From Microvelia longipes (taxonomy: Eukaryota > Arthropoda > Insecta > Hemiptera > Veliidae), in assembly GCA_018340805.1 (NCBI GenBank), contig JACMZG010001914.1, positions 49,428,680 to 49,492,679 on the forward strand: a stretch of DNA of 64,000 bases. The letters are read 5' to 3'. The notes under the pieces are model-generated. The model worked only from the letters and a program-made list of their open reading frames with translations. It ran no database searches and had not been told where the DNA came from. The translations under genes were made by a program, and so were the position numbers. This document shows, one piece after another, positions 36,410-47,765 of this stretch (within the stretch, counting starts at the first letter, position 1; each line of letters starts with the position of its first letter).

Positions 36410-37560
36410 AATATGATCCGGAAGTACTTCAAATTGCCATTATAAACCAAGCTGGTGTTTAATTATTTTAATATCAAAAGACATCCAACAAAACTATACA
36501 TACCTCAATCTAGACAGCAGCCTATATTGACTCCGGAAGTACTCAAAATTGCCATTATAAACCAAGCTGGTGTTTACATTATTTTAATATCAAAAGACAT
36601 CCAACAAAACTATACATACCTCAATCTAGACAGCAGCCCTATATTGGACTCCGGAAGTACTCAAAATGCCATTATAACCAAGCTGGTGTTTACATTATTT
36701 TAATATCAAAAGACATCCAACAAAACTATACAACCTCAATCTAACAGCAGCCTATATTGACTCCCGGAAGTACTCAAAATTGCCATTATAAACCAAGCTG
36801 GTGTTTTCAATTATTTTAATATCAAAAGACATCCAACAAACTATACATACTCATCTAGACAGCAGCCTATATTGACCCGGAAGTACTCAACTAATTGCCA
36901 ATTATAAACCAAGCGGTGTTTACATTATTTTAATATCAAAAGACATCCACAAAACTATACATACCTCAATCTAGACAGCAGCCTATATGATCCGGAAGTA
37001 CTCAAATTGCCATTATAAACCCAACTGGTGTTTACATTATTTTATATCAAAAGACATCCAACAAAACTATACATACCTCAATCTAGACAGCAGCCTATAT
37101 TGACTCCGGAAGTACTCAAAATTGCCATTATAAACCAAGCTGGTGTTTACATTATTTTAATCGAAGAAATCGAAAAATCAGCTACCGTCGATACTTACTG
37201 TTGGATATAAATATCCCTGAACCGGTTTCGGCATAACGCAATCATCAGCAGGCGGGGCAACATTCGAGCTCTCAACTAATAATGTTATATCAGTGATTAA
37301 CTTCTAGTCTCAATGAGCACGACGAGCCCTCTGAAGATCTTCAGAGGGCTGATGAGGCTTTATGCCGAACCGGTCCAGGGATATTATATCCAACAGCAAG
37401 TATCGACGGTAGCTGATTCTTCGATTACTTCTTCAACTTGCGGTAAATACAACCTTTTTAATGTTTACATTATTTTAATATCAACTAACACATCCAACAA
37501 AACTATACATAACTCAATTTAGACAACAGCCTATATTGACTCCGAAAGTACTCATAATGA
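36410..37560. repeat. 116-bp tandem array, about seven copies, split by an insertion
   Basis: CTCAATCTAG recurs at 36,504, 36,620, 36,735 (variant), 36,851, 36,965 and 37,079, a period near 116 bp. Each unit also holds ATATCAAAAGACATCCAACA and CCATTATAAACCAAGCTGGT. An R1 element interrupts the array at 37,163-37,460, and a more diverged unit follows. Confidence 0.93.
37163..37460 (+). mobile_element. fold-back repeat family R1, copy 3 (longest)
   Basis: It is inserted in the 116-bp array. GTTTACATTATTTTAAT stands on both sides, consistent with a target-site duplication of about 17 bp. The inverted arms contain GATACTT-CTGTTGGATAT and CCGGTTTCGGCATAACG. The centre holds CTGATGA, a GGC/GCC hairpin and GAACCGG. 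The end is CTTGCGGTAAATA plus CAACCTTTTTAAT. No open frame of note is seen. Confidence 0.85.
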
Positions 37561-38213
37561 CGATTATAAAGGATACAAGAGTGTACAATTTCCACAAACT
37601 ATTTGTTAACTTCTTATTCAGGCTCTAAAAGTATGAGAAGAACGCAGCAATGTCAATCTGTCCACAAACCAAACGCTTCCCGCTAGAGATGCGATAAAAC
37701 AAGTCACATGTCTCGTACAAGGAATTACAGTCCAATAATTGAGATAAACAGAAGCAATAAGGAAGGGAATAACAAGAATTAGAGGACAACCAGTAGGAGG
37801 GAAATTGATGGTACCCGTATCCGTTCCGCCCGTCGGATCCGCAGCTCCGCGCTGCGTTAACCACACTAACCATCTATCATTGCACAAAGACCTTCCCAGT
37901 CAAAACGTCCACTCCGCATTATTTTCTTATTTTTTTCACAATTTTCCTGAGAAAATGACGACAATTCTGTCTGTATTATTTTTCACACTAAACTTTTATA
38001 TTATTTGTTAATAACAATATTTCACTCAAATCCTTCTAAAAATAAAAAAATAAGAGGGCTTCGGTCTCTATGACACTCCGTGGCATCGTCGCTAGAAGGA
38101 GCTAAGCAGCCCACGTCGCGGCTACATGGTTGTTGTACTTTATCACATCGTCACATTACTGGTTTATATAAGTGGCAAACTGCCACGATAAAAGCCAATT
38201 TACAAATCTATTA
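37561..38213. other. unassigned sequence, partly GC-rich
   Basis: A GC-richer patch (37,800-37,920; CCGTTCCGCCCGTCGGATCC) and 38,050-38,130 (GCATCGTCGCTAGAAGGAGC) stand out. Overlapping minus-strand frames of 80 to 90 codons were not recognised. This may be element debris. Confidence 0.3.
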
Positions 38214-38388
38214 TAATACGAGGCACGGCTAAAATCAGTTGACAGGGCGGGGAAAATAATGCGAGGGAGCTAATGAGGTTAGTCCTGGATGTTTAACCAC
38301 GCTCTTAATTTCACATCAGGCCAACCCTATTTATTACTTAACACTTGCCACGATATCAACTGATTTTAGCCGTGTGTCGTACTATAGT
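38214..38388. mobile_element. 175-bp MITE-like element with inverted ends
   Basis: The ends ATACGAGGCACGGCTAAAAT plus CAGTTG and CAACTGATTTTAGCCGTGTG plus TCGTA are inverted copies. The interior is GC-richer and non-coding. Confidence 0.8.
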
Positions 38389-38449
38389 CAAAAAACGAGA
38401 TTTGTTTTTATTATGTAAATTAATGACATTATGTTTTGTTTAACATATA

Positions 38450-38454
<5 letters not shown>

Positions 38455-38514
<60 letters not shown>

Positions 38515-38532
38515 ATATATAAATATATATAA
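38455..38532. repeat. (TA)n array
   Basis: TA repeats with several ATAATATA slips. Confidence 0.95.
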
Positions 38533-38995
38533 ACAATAGGATCATATTTCTTTTAGTGTTTACTTTTTTTATGTTCATTTTGTATTTTAAATGACCTTTT
38601 TCCTTTCTGTAGTTTAAATTTATTTAAATATTTTTAAATTTTAAATACTATTTTAACGCGTCAATTATTTAAATTTAAAACCAATTTAACCAATTAAATA
38701 CCTACCATAACATCACTATACACAAAAAGAATATAATTAAAAGGGAAAGTTTTACAGTTGATAAAATTTTGGTTAAAATTGGTTGCCAGCAATCAAAAAT
38801 TGTTGATTGATTGCTGGCATCAATGGTAGCGCGCAAGGTACCATCTGCACCATACTGTACGAGCACTGGTGCTCATTAACATTTTGATGATCCTTATGCT
38901 TCACTCATGTACATCTAATAACTTAAATTGACTCACAACTTCAGGACCATAACTATTCGCTTATTGTCCCTATCACTACATTAACACCCTACACC

Positions 38996-39487
38996 AAGGA
39001 TCTTGAATAAAGGGGATGTCGCACTAAGTCGATTTGCCATACATAAAATAGAGAGAATTCAACACGAAACACACGTCTAACACCAACTGCACATGCTTGG
39101 TACAAGCTGCGCAGGTCTTAAATTTTAGAGACAAACTTACCTCTCAATGGTTTCCCATTGTTTATTGCTTGAGAAGGTTATAACAAAACACCCTTAAATT
39201 ATCACTAACTGAAGTGACTATAGTATAGTACTATAAGTAGTCCCAAATTTAAAATTAAATAAGCACAAATGACTGAACAAGCACCACAAACGTAACAATC
39301 ACGAGAAGCACAGAAGAAAGTTTAGAAGCAAACTCGACAACCTTGCTACATAACCTGCGTTTGGCGCCTTTTTTTTATTATAACCAAGGGGAAGGTAAGT
39401 TTGCTCCTATTTCTCAATATCATACAATTTCCCATGGGGTCAGAAATGTTCCTTGATGCGCCATCCCCTTTATTCAAGATCCTTATT
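38996..39487. mobile_element. fold-back element with 28-bp ends
   Basis: The left end AAGGATCTTGAATAAAGGGG and the right end CCCCTTTATTCAAGATCCTT are inverted. A second inner pair contains GCAAACTTACC / AGGTAAGTTTG. No transposase was seen. Confidence 0.75.
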
Positions 39488-40380
39488 ACACAGGGATATC
39501 TTTAACAAACTAGTCGAAAACGGCCAAAACAATTTCATAACCTTATCTTTCGTTAAAAAATGTCCTCAAGAAACTTTCTTATACTATTGAAACATGACCA
39601 TACAAGTTTCTCAGTGAATTTGATCCTATGTTGTTACTTTCTCCCCGAATTATTCGATAAAAGGGTAAAAGTAATAAACTGACACATGAACCTACATATC
39701 GCATATCAGCAAATAATATCATCCGCGTCACTGTCTCCAGGAGCATTGCGTCATATATTACGTAGCAGCGACTTTCTTTAGAGCATAACTAGGGAAAACT
39801 CTTACGTAATCACTACAAAAATAATAACTTCAATATCTTATGAGGCTTCTTTCAGCGAATTCATGATAGGAAAGTTACAACTACAATAAAAAAAACTATT
39901 TCTAACAGAAAGAATTAATCATTCATGTTTTCAAACATTCCTCCCCCTGGCTAAATATGAATAATAATTCTAAAAATAAACAATTAAAATACCCTTTTTA
40001 AACGGGAAAAACGTACGTTTTTGTAAAACAAAGTACGACTGAACGTCAAGTTCTAGTAACCCCCTTCACTAAGCTATTATAAAGTTATGATTTTATTTTC
40101 TTTTAAATATTAAACTTTGCGTGAAAAACGGATGTTTCGTGACAGAAACACCAACCAACAAAAATAAAAGTTAAATGATTCATAGAAATAAAATAATGGA
40201 TAAACAATACAACAATACAGACGCAAAGGGAAGATAAATACACAGAATAACTGTAACCAAATGTTAAGAATTTGTCTGACGTAAATTTGGTATATTGTGT
40301 CAAAAAGATTGACACTTGTACCGGATTTCAACTCAATTGCATTATTTTCCGATATTATACAATTTTTAAAAAAAAAAAAC
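39488..40380. other. intron sequence, nothing recognised
   Basis: AT-rich sequence. The overlapping minus-strand frames at 40,103-40,463 are hydrophobic and match no family. Confidence 0.4.
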
Positions 40381-41017
40381 ATACACAAGTCATTGATAAA
40401 ATACGGCCGTATTTTAAATAAATACGGCCGTATAAAATAGCCGTAGCCGCTACGCGGCCACATTGTTGTTGTTTTGTATTAATGTATGGTTTCACTATCG
40501 TTTCTTGTTACATGGCATTTTGCCACGTATTTAGCGAATTTTCACAGACTCGTTTCACAGGCCCGCTTTGCGGGCCTTAGAGGCTTTCTCACAAATTTGA
40601 TTTTATTAATCCTCTATTATTAATAGTAAGCAATAATATTACAGTTAACAAGCAATATAAGAAAATAATAATTATATTTAAATACACATAACTAATACGT
40701 TTTTTATAGAGGTATAAAGAATACAAGGAAAAAATCCACACGTTGCAACTGTTGAAGTAACCTTGTACAAAGGGTAAGAGAAGATTATAGTTTCATCTTT
40801 CATCAGCTTTAGTTATCGTCCACTATACAAAAGAATAAACTCTTACTTACATTTATGATTGTTTATAGAATGTAAAGAAATATGTCAAATTTTTTTAGCG
40901 AATTTTCATAATGAAAAATGACGCTTATGAGGTTGTTTCGGATGACGGAAGTTGAGGGTGGAGTGAGTGGAATCGGTTCCTATTGGCTTCCTGATAACAA
41001 AAATATCCGAAAAAAGT

Positions 41018-41029
41018 TATATATATATG

Positions 41030-41073
<44 letters not shown>

Positions 41074-41107
41074 ATATATATATATATTATATATATATAT
41101 ATATATG
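41018..41107. repeat. (TA)n array in left b arm
   Basis: About 90 bp of TA repeats with phase slips, mirrored by the longer array at 42,794. Confidence 0.95.
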
Positions 41108-41484
41108 TATGTAAGAGTTTCTAACCCTTTCGTATGCGAAACGATAACTCTCGAAGGCGTTCTCAAATTAAAACGAAACTTTGCAAATCGCGAGATGTTG
41201 AGGAGGTTACGAGCCTATTGTTTATAAAAACATTATGACGTCATCAACCAAAGTTATGACGTCATGAAAAAAAATTTTTTTGAAACTTAAAATGCTTTAA
41301 ATCAAGGTATCTAGTATTAGGTAGACGGCTAGCTGAATCGATTAAGACAATTTCAGCTCAATCGAACCATCACAAATGGCGCAATCGGTATACATATATA
41401 TATAATCTTGTATATATGTATACGTCTAGGTCAAAGACTCGTACGATATCTGTTGGGTTCAGTAGTGTTAGAGGGTGGGGATAT

Positions 41485-41643
41485 AGTATAAAAGAGAGGA
41501 ACCTCTACCTCTTGCTCCATCATGGTAAACCTACTGTCCCAGAGAGACAGGGCAAAAATGGCTTCCACTAAACCACGCCGAGCTAAGCAGACCCGTAAAG
41601 AGAAGAACATCGAAGTAGTCTTTATATGGTCGAAGTTATTCTA
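41485..41643 (+). promoter_or_regulatory. TATA box and start codon inside the left b arm
   Basis: TATAGTATAAAAGAGAGG at about 41,485 is followed by ATGG at 41,522 and a 40-codon frame that starts MVNLLSQRDRAKMASTKPRR. The inverted right arm keeps the TATA-like ATAGTATAAAGAG and the ATGG, but its frame is shifted. The promoter function is inferred from spacing only. Confidence 0.3.
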
Positions 41644-42019
41644 AAACAAATGCGACCATTTCAGCTCAATCGGACAATCCTAAGTGACGCAAACGGTATT
41701 TTTATTTTAAATAATCATGAATATGTTTTTTCAACCTTAAGATTTTACTCAAATAAACAATTTGTTTACAAAACAAATTTGACATTTTTCTTTAAATTCT
41801 ATATAAACAATCATAAATGTAAGTAAGAGTTTACACCCTTTTGTATAGTGGACGATAACTAAACTGATGAAAGATGGAACTATAATCTTTCTTTAAAGCC
41901 TCTCAGGCCCGCGAAGCGGCCTGTGAAACGAGGCTGTGAAAATTCGCTAAATACGTGGCAAAATGCCCATGTAACAAGAAACGATAGTGAAACCATACAA
42001 TAATACAAAACAACAACAA

Positions 42020-42140
42020 TGTGACCGCAAAGCGTCACTGGAGGCCCCGGCCGCGAAGCGGCCCCGGCGGGCCGACGCCGCGGAGCGGACGAGGCGCGAA
42101 GCGCCGAGGCCGCGTAGCGGCTACGGGCCGAAGGCCCGTA
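42020..42140. repeat. GC-rich cluster of short hairpins
   Basis: At least six small inverted repeats lie in 120 bp: GGCCGCGAAGCGGCC, GGCGCGAAGCGCC, GCCGCGTAGCGGC and GGGCCGAAGGCCC, plus GACCGCAAAGCGTC and a GCCGCGGAGCGG-type copy. All have three- or four-base loops. Related hairpins are at 40,445-40,465, 40,559-40,578 and 41,909-41,925. The GC content is far above the surroundings. Confidence 0.85.
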
Positions 42141-42791
42141 TTTGTAAACAAATTGTTTATTTGAGTAAAATCTTAAGGTTGAAAAAAATATATTCATGAT
42201 TATTTAAAATAAAAATACCGTTTGCGTCACTTAGGATTGTCCGATTGAGCTGAAACTGGACGCATTCGTATAAGAATAACTTCGACCATAAAGACTACTT
42301 CGATGTTCTTCCTCTTTACGGGTCTGCTTAGCTCGGCGTGGTTCAGTGGAAGCCATTTTTGCCCTGTCTCTCTGGGACATAGGCTTACCATGATGGAGCA
42401 AGAGGTAGAGGTCTCTCTTTATACTATATCCCCACCCTCTAAACTATTGAACCAACAGGATATCGTACGAGTCTTTGACCTAGACGTATACATATATACA
42501 AGATTATATATATATGTATACCGATTGCGCCATTTGTGATGGTTCGATTGAGCTGAAATTGGTCTTAATCGATTCAGCTAGCCGCTACTTAAACACGAAA
42601 TACTTTGTTTGAAGCCATTTTAAGTTTCAAAAAAAATTTTTCATAACGTCATAACTTTGGTTAATGACGTCATAATGTTTTTAATAAACATAGGCCTCGT
42701 AACCTCCACAACATCTCGCGATTTGCAAAGTTTCGTTTCAATTTGAGAACGCCTTCGAGAGTTATCGTCGCCATACGAAAGGTAGAAACTC

Positions 42792-42793
<2 letters not shown>

Positions 42794-42852
<59 letters not shown>

Positions 42853-43161
42853 ATATATATATATAACATATATATATATATATAATATATTATATAATAA
42901 TATAAATATATATATATTATTAATTTATTATTATATAAATAAAATATATTTAATCTATAATTATATATTACTTATATAATATAGAATATATATATATATA
43001 TATATATATAATATAATAATATAATATATATATATATAATATATAAAATATAATATAATACATATAATATATATATATATATAATATATATATATATATA
43101 TAATATATATAATATATATAATATATATTATATATATATATATATATATCATATATATATA
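42794..43161. repeat. (TA)n array, long and degenerate, in right b arm
   Basis: About 370 bp of TA repeats with many ATAATATA slips and AT-rich interruptions. Confidence 0.95.
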
Positions 43162-43287
43162 AACTTTTTTGGGACATATATTTTGTTATCAAGGAAGCCA
43201 ATAGGAACCGATTTCACTCACTCCACCCTCAACTTTCGTCATTCGAACAACCTCATAAGCGTCATTTTCATTATGAAAATTCGCTAA

Positions 43288-43330
43288 AATGAACTAATGC
43301 TGACAATTAGATGAAACTTAGCACATATAT
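43288..43330 (+). repeat. dispersed repeat R5, copy 2
   Basis: AATGAACTAATGCTGACAAT and GATGAAACTTAGCACATATA match 8,755-8,800 (inverted) and 45,120-45,170. It starts right at the outer end of the compound element. Confidence 0.6.
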
Positions 43331-43406
43331 GTTGGACTTACATAATAAATAAAAAACTATAATTTTAAAAAAACTTGTTTAAATTATTCTTGGTCTCATA
43401 TCATAA

Positions 43407-43749
43407 AATAAAATAAAATGGATCAGACGCGTTTCGGGACGTATCCCAATATCAGGGTATATATAAACTCAGTTTATATAAGGAAAAATAAGAAGCAAGT
43501 CTCTCCACAGATGTGGAGAGACATTAACTTTCAGACTTAACAGTCCACCATCAGTTCCTAACCAACAAAGTATAAAATTCAATCTTTCAAAAAGGTATAC
43601 ACTAACTAAACTTTAACATCAGTGGAGATACTTGTTTCTTATTTTTCCTTATCTCTGGACTCCACAACTCTGTTTTTTATCAGTTTATCTAGTTTCAGTT
43701 TATATGTATGGTATACTTCCCGAAACGCGTCTGATCCATTTATTTTATT
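43407..43749. mobile_element. fold-back element with CGAAACGCGTCTGATCC ends
   Basis: AAATGGATCAGACGCGTTTC at the left and CGAAACGCGTCTGATCCATT at the right are inverted. Read on the minus strand, the left end has CCTGATATT, a GGGA-TACG-TCCC hairpin and GAAACGCG. A second hairpin (GTCTCTCCACA / TGTGGAGAGAC) lies inside. It is non-coding. Confidence 0.8.
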
Positions 43750-45110
43750 GTGGTTATTAGACCAATGATAATTAAACAAGTTATAAATGACTACAAAAAT
43801 GATTATTTAAGTTAGCTCTATTACATAAATATATTTAAGATGTCATTATGGCACTAACTTAAAGGTCATTAATTGTATCGAGTAGAGATAGAATATTAAA
43901 TATAGAATTATACAGAAGGTAATCGGTAGAAAGAGAAATGTGAGCAAGATAAAGCAAGTTCTATTGTCTAGTAGTTTAGACCTAGTGAACTAAGTAGTAC
44001 TATATCATCTACGTATTCAGTATAGGGTGTAACTCAAGACAAGTAACGATCTCCTCAGACTATAACACGTACAAGGAAAACAGGAATATGAGTCACACAC
44101 ATAACTATAACCTTCTCGTGGAAGTTAAAGGACGCATTCCATCTGACAATAGGCTTGGGTCAGTCTGCATTTAAAATTTGAAGCACAGGCGTCTCAAATT
44201 ATAACCATTGGATTCAACTTGTGTAAGTGAACAAAGCTTAAGTCCGGTTTCGACTTTGCAGGTATCTTAATTGCGGAAGAATTTAATACAAAGTTTAAAA
44301 TCGTACTTCTCAAATTGCGCTCTTACAAAGAGGAAACCAGCCATTAACTACGTCCACATACAAAAATTAAAACTACGTTAAGATCAAACAACAAAAGAGG
44401 TAAAGTCACTCTGTTTAACTTACTACACAAGAAAACTCATTTAACGTGAGAAAACTCAATTAGACTCGTTTTTGTTTGATTTAATTTGTGTTTGTGGACA
44501 TAGCCATAAATTCAGCAAAATTAAAATTTAACAATAGTCCGATATCCATTCAGTAGATTAAATTCCACTCCTACTTTTAGCGGAAGTTCTTTAAACAGAC
44601 CAGACGGAAATATTTTGTCTGGATCCTCATCAATCATTAACAACAAGGAACTATAAAACATAATGAGATTTAAATAATACGGATCATAGATTAAAAAGCA
44701 AACAAAGATGACGGATAAACTGATAAATAGCTTTAAGGACGCGTTTATTCCCTGATACTTCATCCTATACATCGAATTCAGTTCAAAAGATCAAGGAATT
44801 CCCATTTAGAAAGGAAAGATATGTGAATGCAACAAAGCCAAGGAAAAGTTTGGATCCTGAACAAGGTCAGAAAGATATTCAATCACACATTAAAGCATGT
44901 AAACCATCAAATCATAGCAAATATAAAACACAGATAAAAAATGGGGTATAGAGTACGCCGGAAGTTTTGCTAATCACATCAGATTCGCTACGCTCACCCT
45001 TCCTACTTCAGATTCGTATCGCTCGTCCTCTAATTATAAAGATCAATCAAAAACTTATATTTATACTAATCAAATTTCAACAAAATGGAATTTTTAAAAA
45101 TCGTATAGCA
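43750..45110. other. intron sequence, nothing recognised
   Basis: AT-rich sequence. An 83-codon minus-strand frame at 44,521-44,772 has no recognised domain. Confidence 0.4.
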
Positions 45111-45119
45111 GACATTTGA

Positions 45120-45170
45120 TAGAATGAAACTAATGCTGATAATAAGATTAAACTTGGCACACATGTGTGT
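45120..45170 (+). repeat. dispersed repeat R5, copy 3
   Basis: AATGAAACTAATGCTGATAA and AACTTGGCACACATGTGTG match the other two R5 copies. Confidence 0.6.
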
Positions 45171-45332
45171 CTTATATAAGACTACATGCGTGCAAAATCT
45201 CAAACCAAGCGACTAATTTTTCTGGGTCTTATAAATGTTTGAAATTTTTTGCGGGTTAGTCAAAATTAGTATAATTAACTATAATGTATTAAGATGGACT
45301 TTCTAGCATAAAATCACTAGGAGCTACGATGA

Positions 45333-45500
45333 CAACAGACACATACACAACAATATTGACAAATAACTATGTGAAATTAACTCAGGAGGGCTTAAAAACA
45401 CCTGAAACGGATAATTAAGGTGAAATCGCAGTTTCAAATTTTTCGCAAACACAATTCCTTTTCTACATACCCACAGTATAAATAAAGAAAAGTAAAAAAT
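45333..45500 (+). repeat. dispersed repeat R4, copy 2
   Basis: AACTCAGGAGGGCTTAAAAA, ACGGATAATTAAGGTG and CAGTATAAATAAAGAAAAG match 26,455-26,640. Confidence 0.65.
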
Positions 45501-45847
45501 TAGTTTCAATACCCTTTGAAAACCTTAAAAAAACGATGATGAATAGTTACAAGATTCTTCGACGCCAATTTGCGATGGAACGGTTTAACGAGGTGAAAAT
45601 GAGACTTGGAGAATGCAGACGATCATGGCAGAAGATATGTTGAGAAAGGAGAAGAGGAAGAAATAGGCGAGAGAAAGGACGATGTGGGCGGAGCTCCAAG
45701 GTTAGACGGGTCATCCACTCTATGCAATCCTTTACCGCATCATTGGAACATCATAACCGCATCTAATTCTAATTTTATCCAATTAATGCAATTGGATCGA
45801 GCATATTTGCCGGATCTTAGCTCAGTCTTTGTTTTAATCTTGATTGT

Positions 45848-45892
45848 ATTAGCGAATTTTCTAAAGTAAAAATAAGCTTATAAGAAGTGGTG
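45848..45892 (+). mobile_element. element end of the GCGAATTT family
   Basis: TTAGCGAATTTTCTAAAG and AAAATAAGCTTATAAG match the family end. A (TA)n array starts about 40 bp later. Confidence 0.5.
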
Positions 45893-45929
45893 GTTCTTCA
45901 AACGAAGGAATCACTGATACACACACATT

Positions 45930-45933
45930 ACAT

Positions 45934-45984
<51 letters not shown>

Positions 45985-46019
45985 TATATATGTAATATAT
46001 ATATATGTATATATATATA

Positions 46020-46112
<93 letters not shown>

Positions 46113-46167
46113 CATATATATATATATAATATATATATATATAATATATTTAATATATATATATATA

Positions 46168-46211
<44 letters not shown>
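45930..46211. repeat. (TA)n array
   Basis: About 280 bp of TA repeats with TG, CA and ATAATATA interruptions. Confidence 0.96.
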
Positions 46212-46215
<4 letters not shown>

Positions 46216-46269
46216 TTTATGGCATAAAATAGCATAAAAAACGCATAGCACTTGCGCTGGACTTCTGAA

Positions 46270-46450
46270 AAATGCTAATAACCATAGAAGTATATTACTA
46301 GAGAGGGCATAGCCTATCTCAATACATTGAGGGTCCTCAAACATAACTTTTGGGCTCTCAGGACCTCTGTGTTCATTGAAATCTCCTCCAAGATTAAGTT
46401 AAGGATATAATAAATTAATTGTTTTCGGCTTCCCGCACATTATTAATGAT
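46270..46450 (-). mobile_element. MITE family M1, inverted copy
   Basis: CATAGAAGTATATTACTAGA and GGGCATAGCCTATCTCAAT are the inverse of the right half of the copy at 31,896. TTTCGGCTTCCCGCACATT marks the middle of the body. The far end is missing. Confidence 0.75.
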
Positions 46451-46459
46451 TTGATTTGT

Positions 46460-47215
46460 AAGTTTAACGTTCGTAAGTTAGCATGTTACTAGACTTAGAA
46501 GATTTCTTCCGGTAGAATAAAGGCCTAGTTAAGTTAATAGAAGTTAACTTAACTTAACTCTATAGAATCCCACGTAAAATGGAATTATATAAAATTACTG
46601 GTGCCAATAATAATAAGTTGTTAGAGTAATATTTTCCATGTTTGATAGTGATGCAAGTGACACTGAGGAGATAGGGAATCTACCACACTTAAAAACTTTA
46701 GCGATTAAACCAGTAAATAAAGGATTTCTGTGCATGTTATTTATTTTATTACTCTTAAAAATAGCACTGAATGTATATATAAAAATATGGCTGTGAATGG
46801 CTTTTTCTACCTAAGCAACTATATTTATTTGCTCGCATCGCTCGCCAGTAAATATAATAGCTTTAGTAAAAAAAACCAGATTAATTTGACAGCCTCGTTG
46901 TATAAATATGCTATTATTTTGACAATAACATGGAGCTTGTACTACGCAAGGATGTTGCGTAATAAAACAACATAAAGCAACCTAATCTGTGGCCTCCGTG
47001 ACACACATAGTATTCGCACACTGTCACAGTACTTACAAGGATGTTATAGTGTCATCATAACCAACACAAGTCTAGAGCATACCGTGCACACGTAGATATA
47101 TTAGCAAATGTTTAAACTTAGTTCCACACTTCTAGGATAGTTACTACAGAGAAAAATGCTTATTCATTATTATAAGAAGAAATGAGGATACCATTATTGC
47201 TCTTTTCATCAAAAT
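46460..47215. other. unassigned; short acidic open frame
   Basis: A 52-codon plus-strand frame from 46,638 to 46,796 begins MFDSDASDTEEIGNLP, an acidic start of the kind seen in some DNA-transposon proteins. The rest of the frame is not convincing. A GCTCGCATCGCTCG motif lies at about 46,830. Confidence 0.25.
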
Positions 47216-47234
47216 TATATATATATAATATATA

Positions 47235-47274
<40 letters not shown>
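47216..47274. repeat. (TA)n array
   Basis: TA repeats with three phase slips. Confidence 0.95.
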
Positions 47275-47276
<2 letters not shown>

Positions 47277-47345
47277 CAAAGAGAGAGGTTATATCAAATT
47301 GAAATTTGACATAAACCTTAGGCCGTACCCTAGTTTTCAATAGTT
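47275..47345 (+). repeat. dispersed repeat R7, copy 1 (adjacent to (TA)n)
   Basis: AACAAAGAGAGAGGTTATAT, CAAATTGAAATTTGACAT and TAGTTTTCAATAGTTCTTT match 51,883-51,955. Both copies start directly after a TA array. Confidence 0.8.
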
Positions 47346-47687
47346 CTTTATCCATTACAATCTTTGTATCTCTCAATGACTCTTATTTCTATTACTTATA
47401 CAACTGTTTATAAAAAATGCGAAAGAAAGATTTAAGTAAATTTGTCTTAGACACGAAATTGTCGTTGCCAGTGAAATATTGACTTAACACTGGAGATGGC
47501 GTAACATGTTATGTAAGGTTAAACTGACAGCTAACAATGTTACTGTCCTACTATACTATGCTCCATAATATGCTGCTACTTTAATACTATAATAATAAAC
47601 TTGCTGTACTACGTTAAACGCGCAAGATAGCGCATCCCAATGCGTTTTAGATTCATTCATTCTTTTGCAACGAAATATGAAACACAC

Positions 47688-47765
47688 AAAACACACACAC
47701 ACACACACACACATAATATATATATAATAATATATAATATATATATATTATATTATTTATATTTA
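47688..47765. repeat. (AC)n then (TA)n array
   Basis: About 12 AC repeats pass directly into interrupted TA repeats. Confidence 0.95.

Larger units (their letters stand above)
40400..43300. mobile_element. compound fold-back element with interlocked inverted repeats
   Basis: Pair b is 40,890-41,775 and its inverse 42,140-43,290. Shared landmarks are GACGCTTATGAGGTTG, GAAGCCAATAGGAACCGA, ATCGCGAGATGTTG and GCCGAGCTAAGCAGACCCG. Pair a is 40,440-40,880 and its inverse 41,780-42,035 (ACGATAGTGAAACCATACA, ATTCGCTAAATACGTGGCAA, CAGGCCCGC...GCGGCCTG, TAGTGGACGATAACT). The order is a, b, a', GC-rich hairpin cluster, b'. Each b arm holds a (TA)n array, much longer on the right. No transposase or reverse transcriptase was recognised. 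Confidence 0.85.

Noticed and set aside
38040..38130. Possible structural RNA gene in a GC-richer patch
   Set aside because: No recognisable 5S, snRNA or tRNA landmarks could be found.
39140..39160. GTAAGT donor-like site following open sequence on the minus strand
   Set aside because: It lies in the inverted arm of a fold-back element, and its mirror copy exists at about 39,400; there is no match to Scribble.
41880..42199. Arginine- and alanine-rich frames on both strands
   Set aside because: They cross the GC-rich hairpin cluster, and their composition is a by-product of the palindromes.
45606..45869. 87-codon acidic open frame
   Set aside because: No family recognised. It ends in the GCGAATTT element end and lies between dispersed repeats, so it is probably a chance frame or transposon debris.
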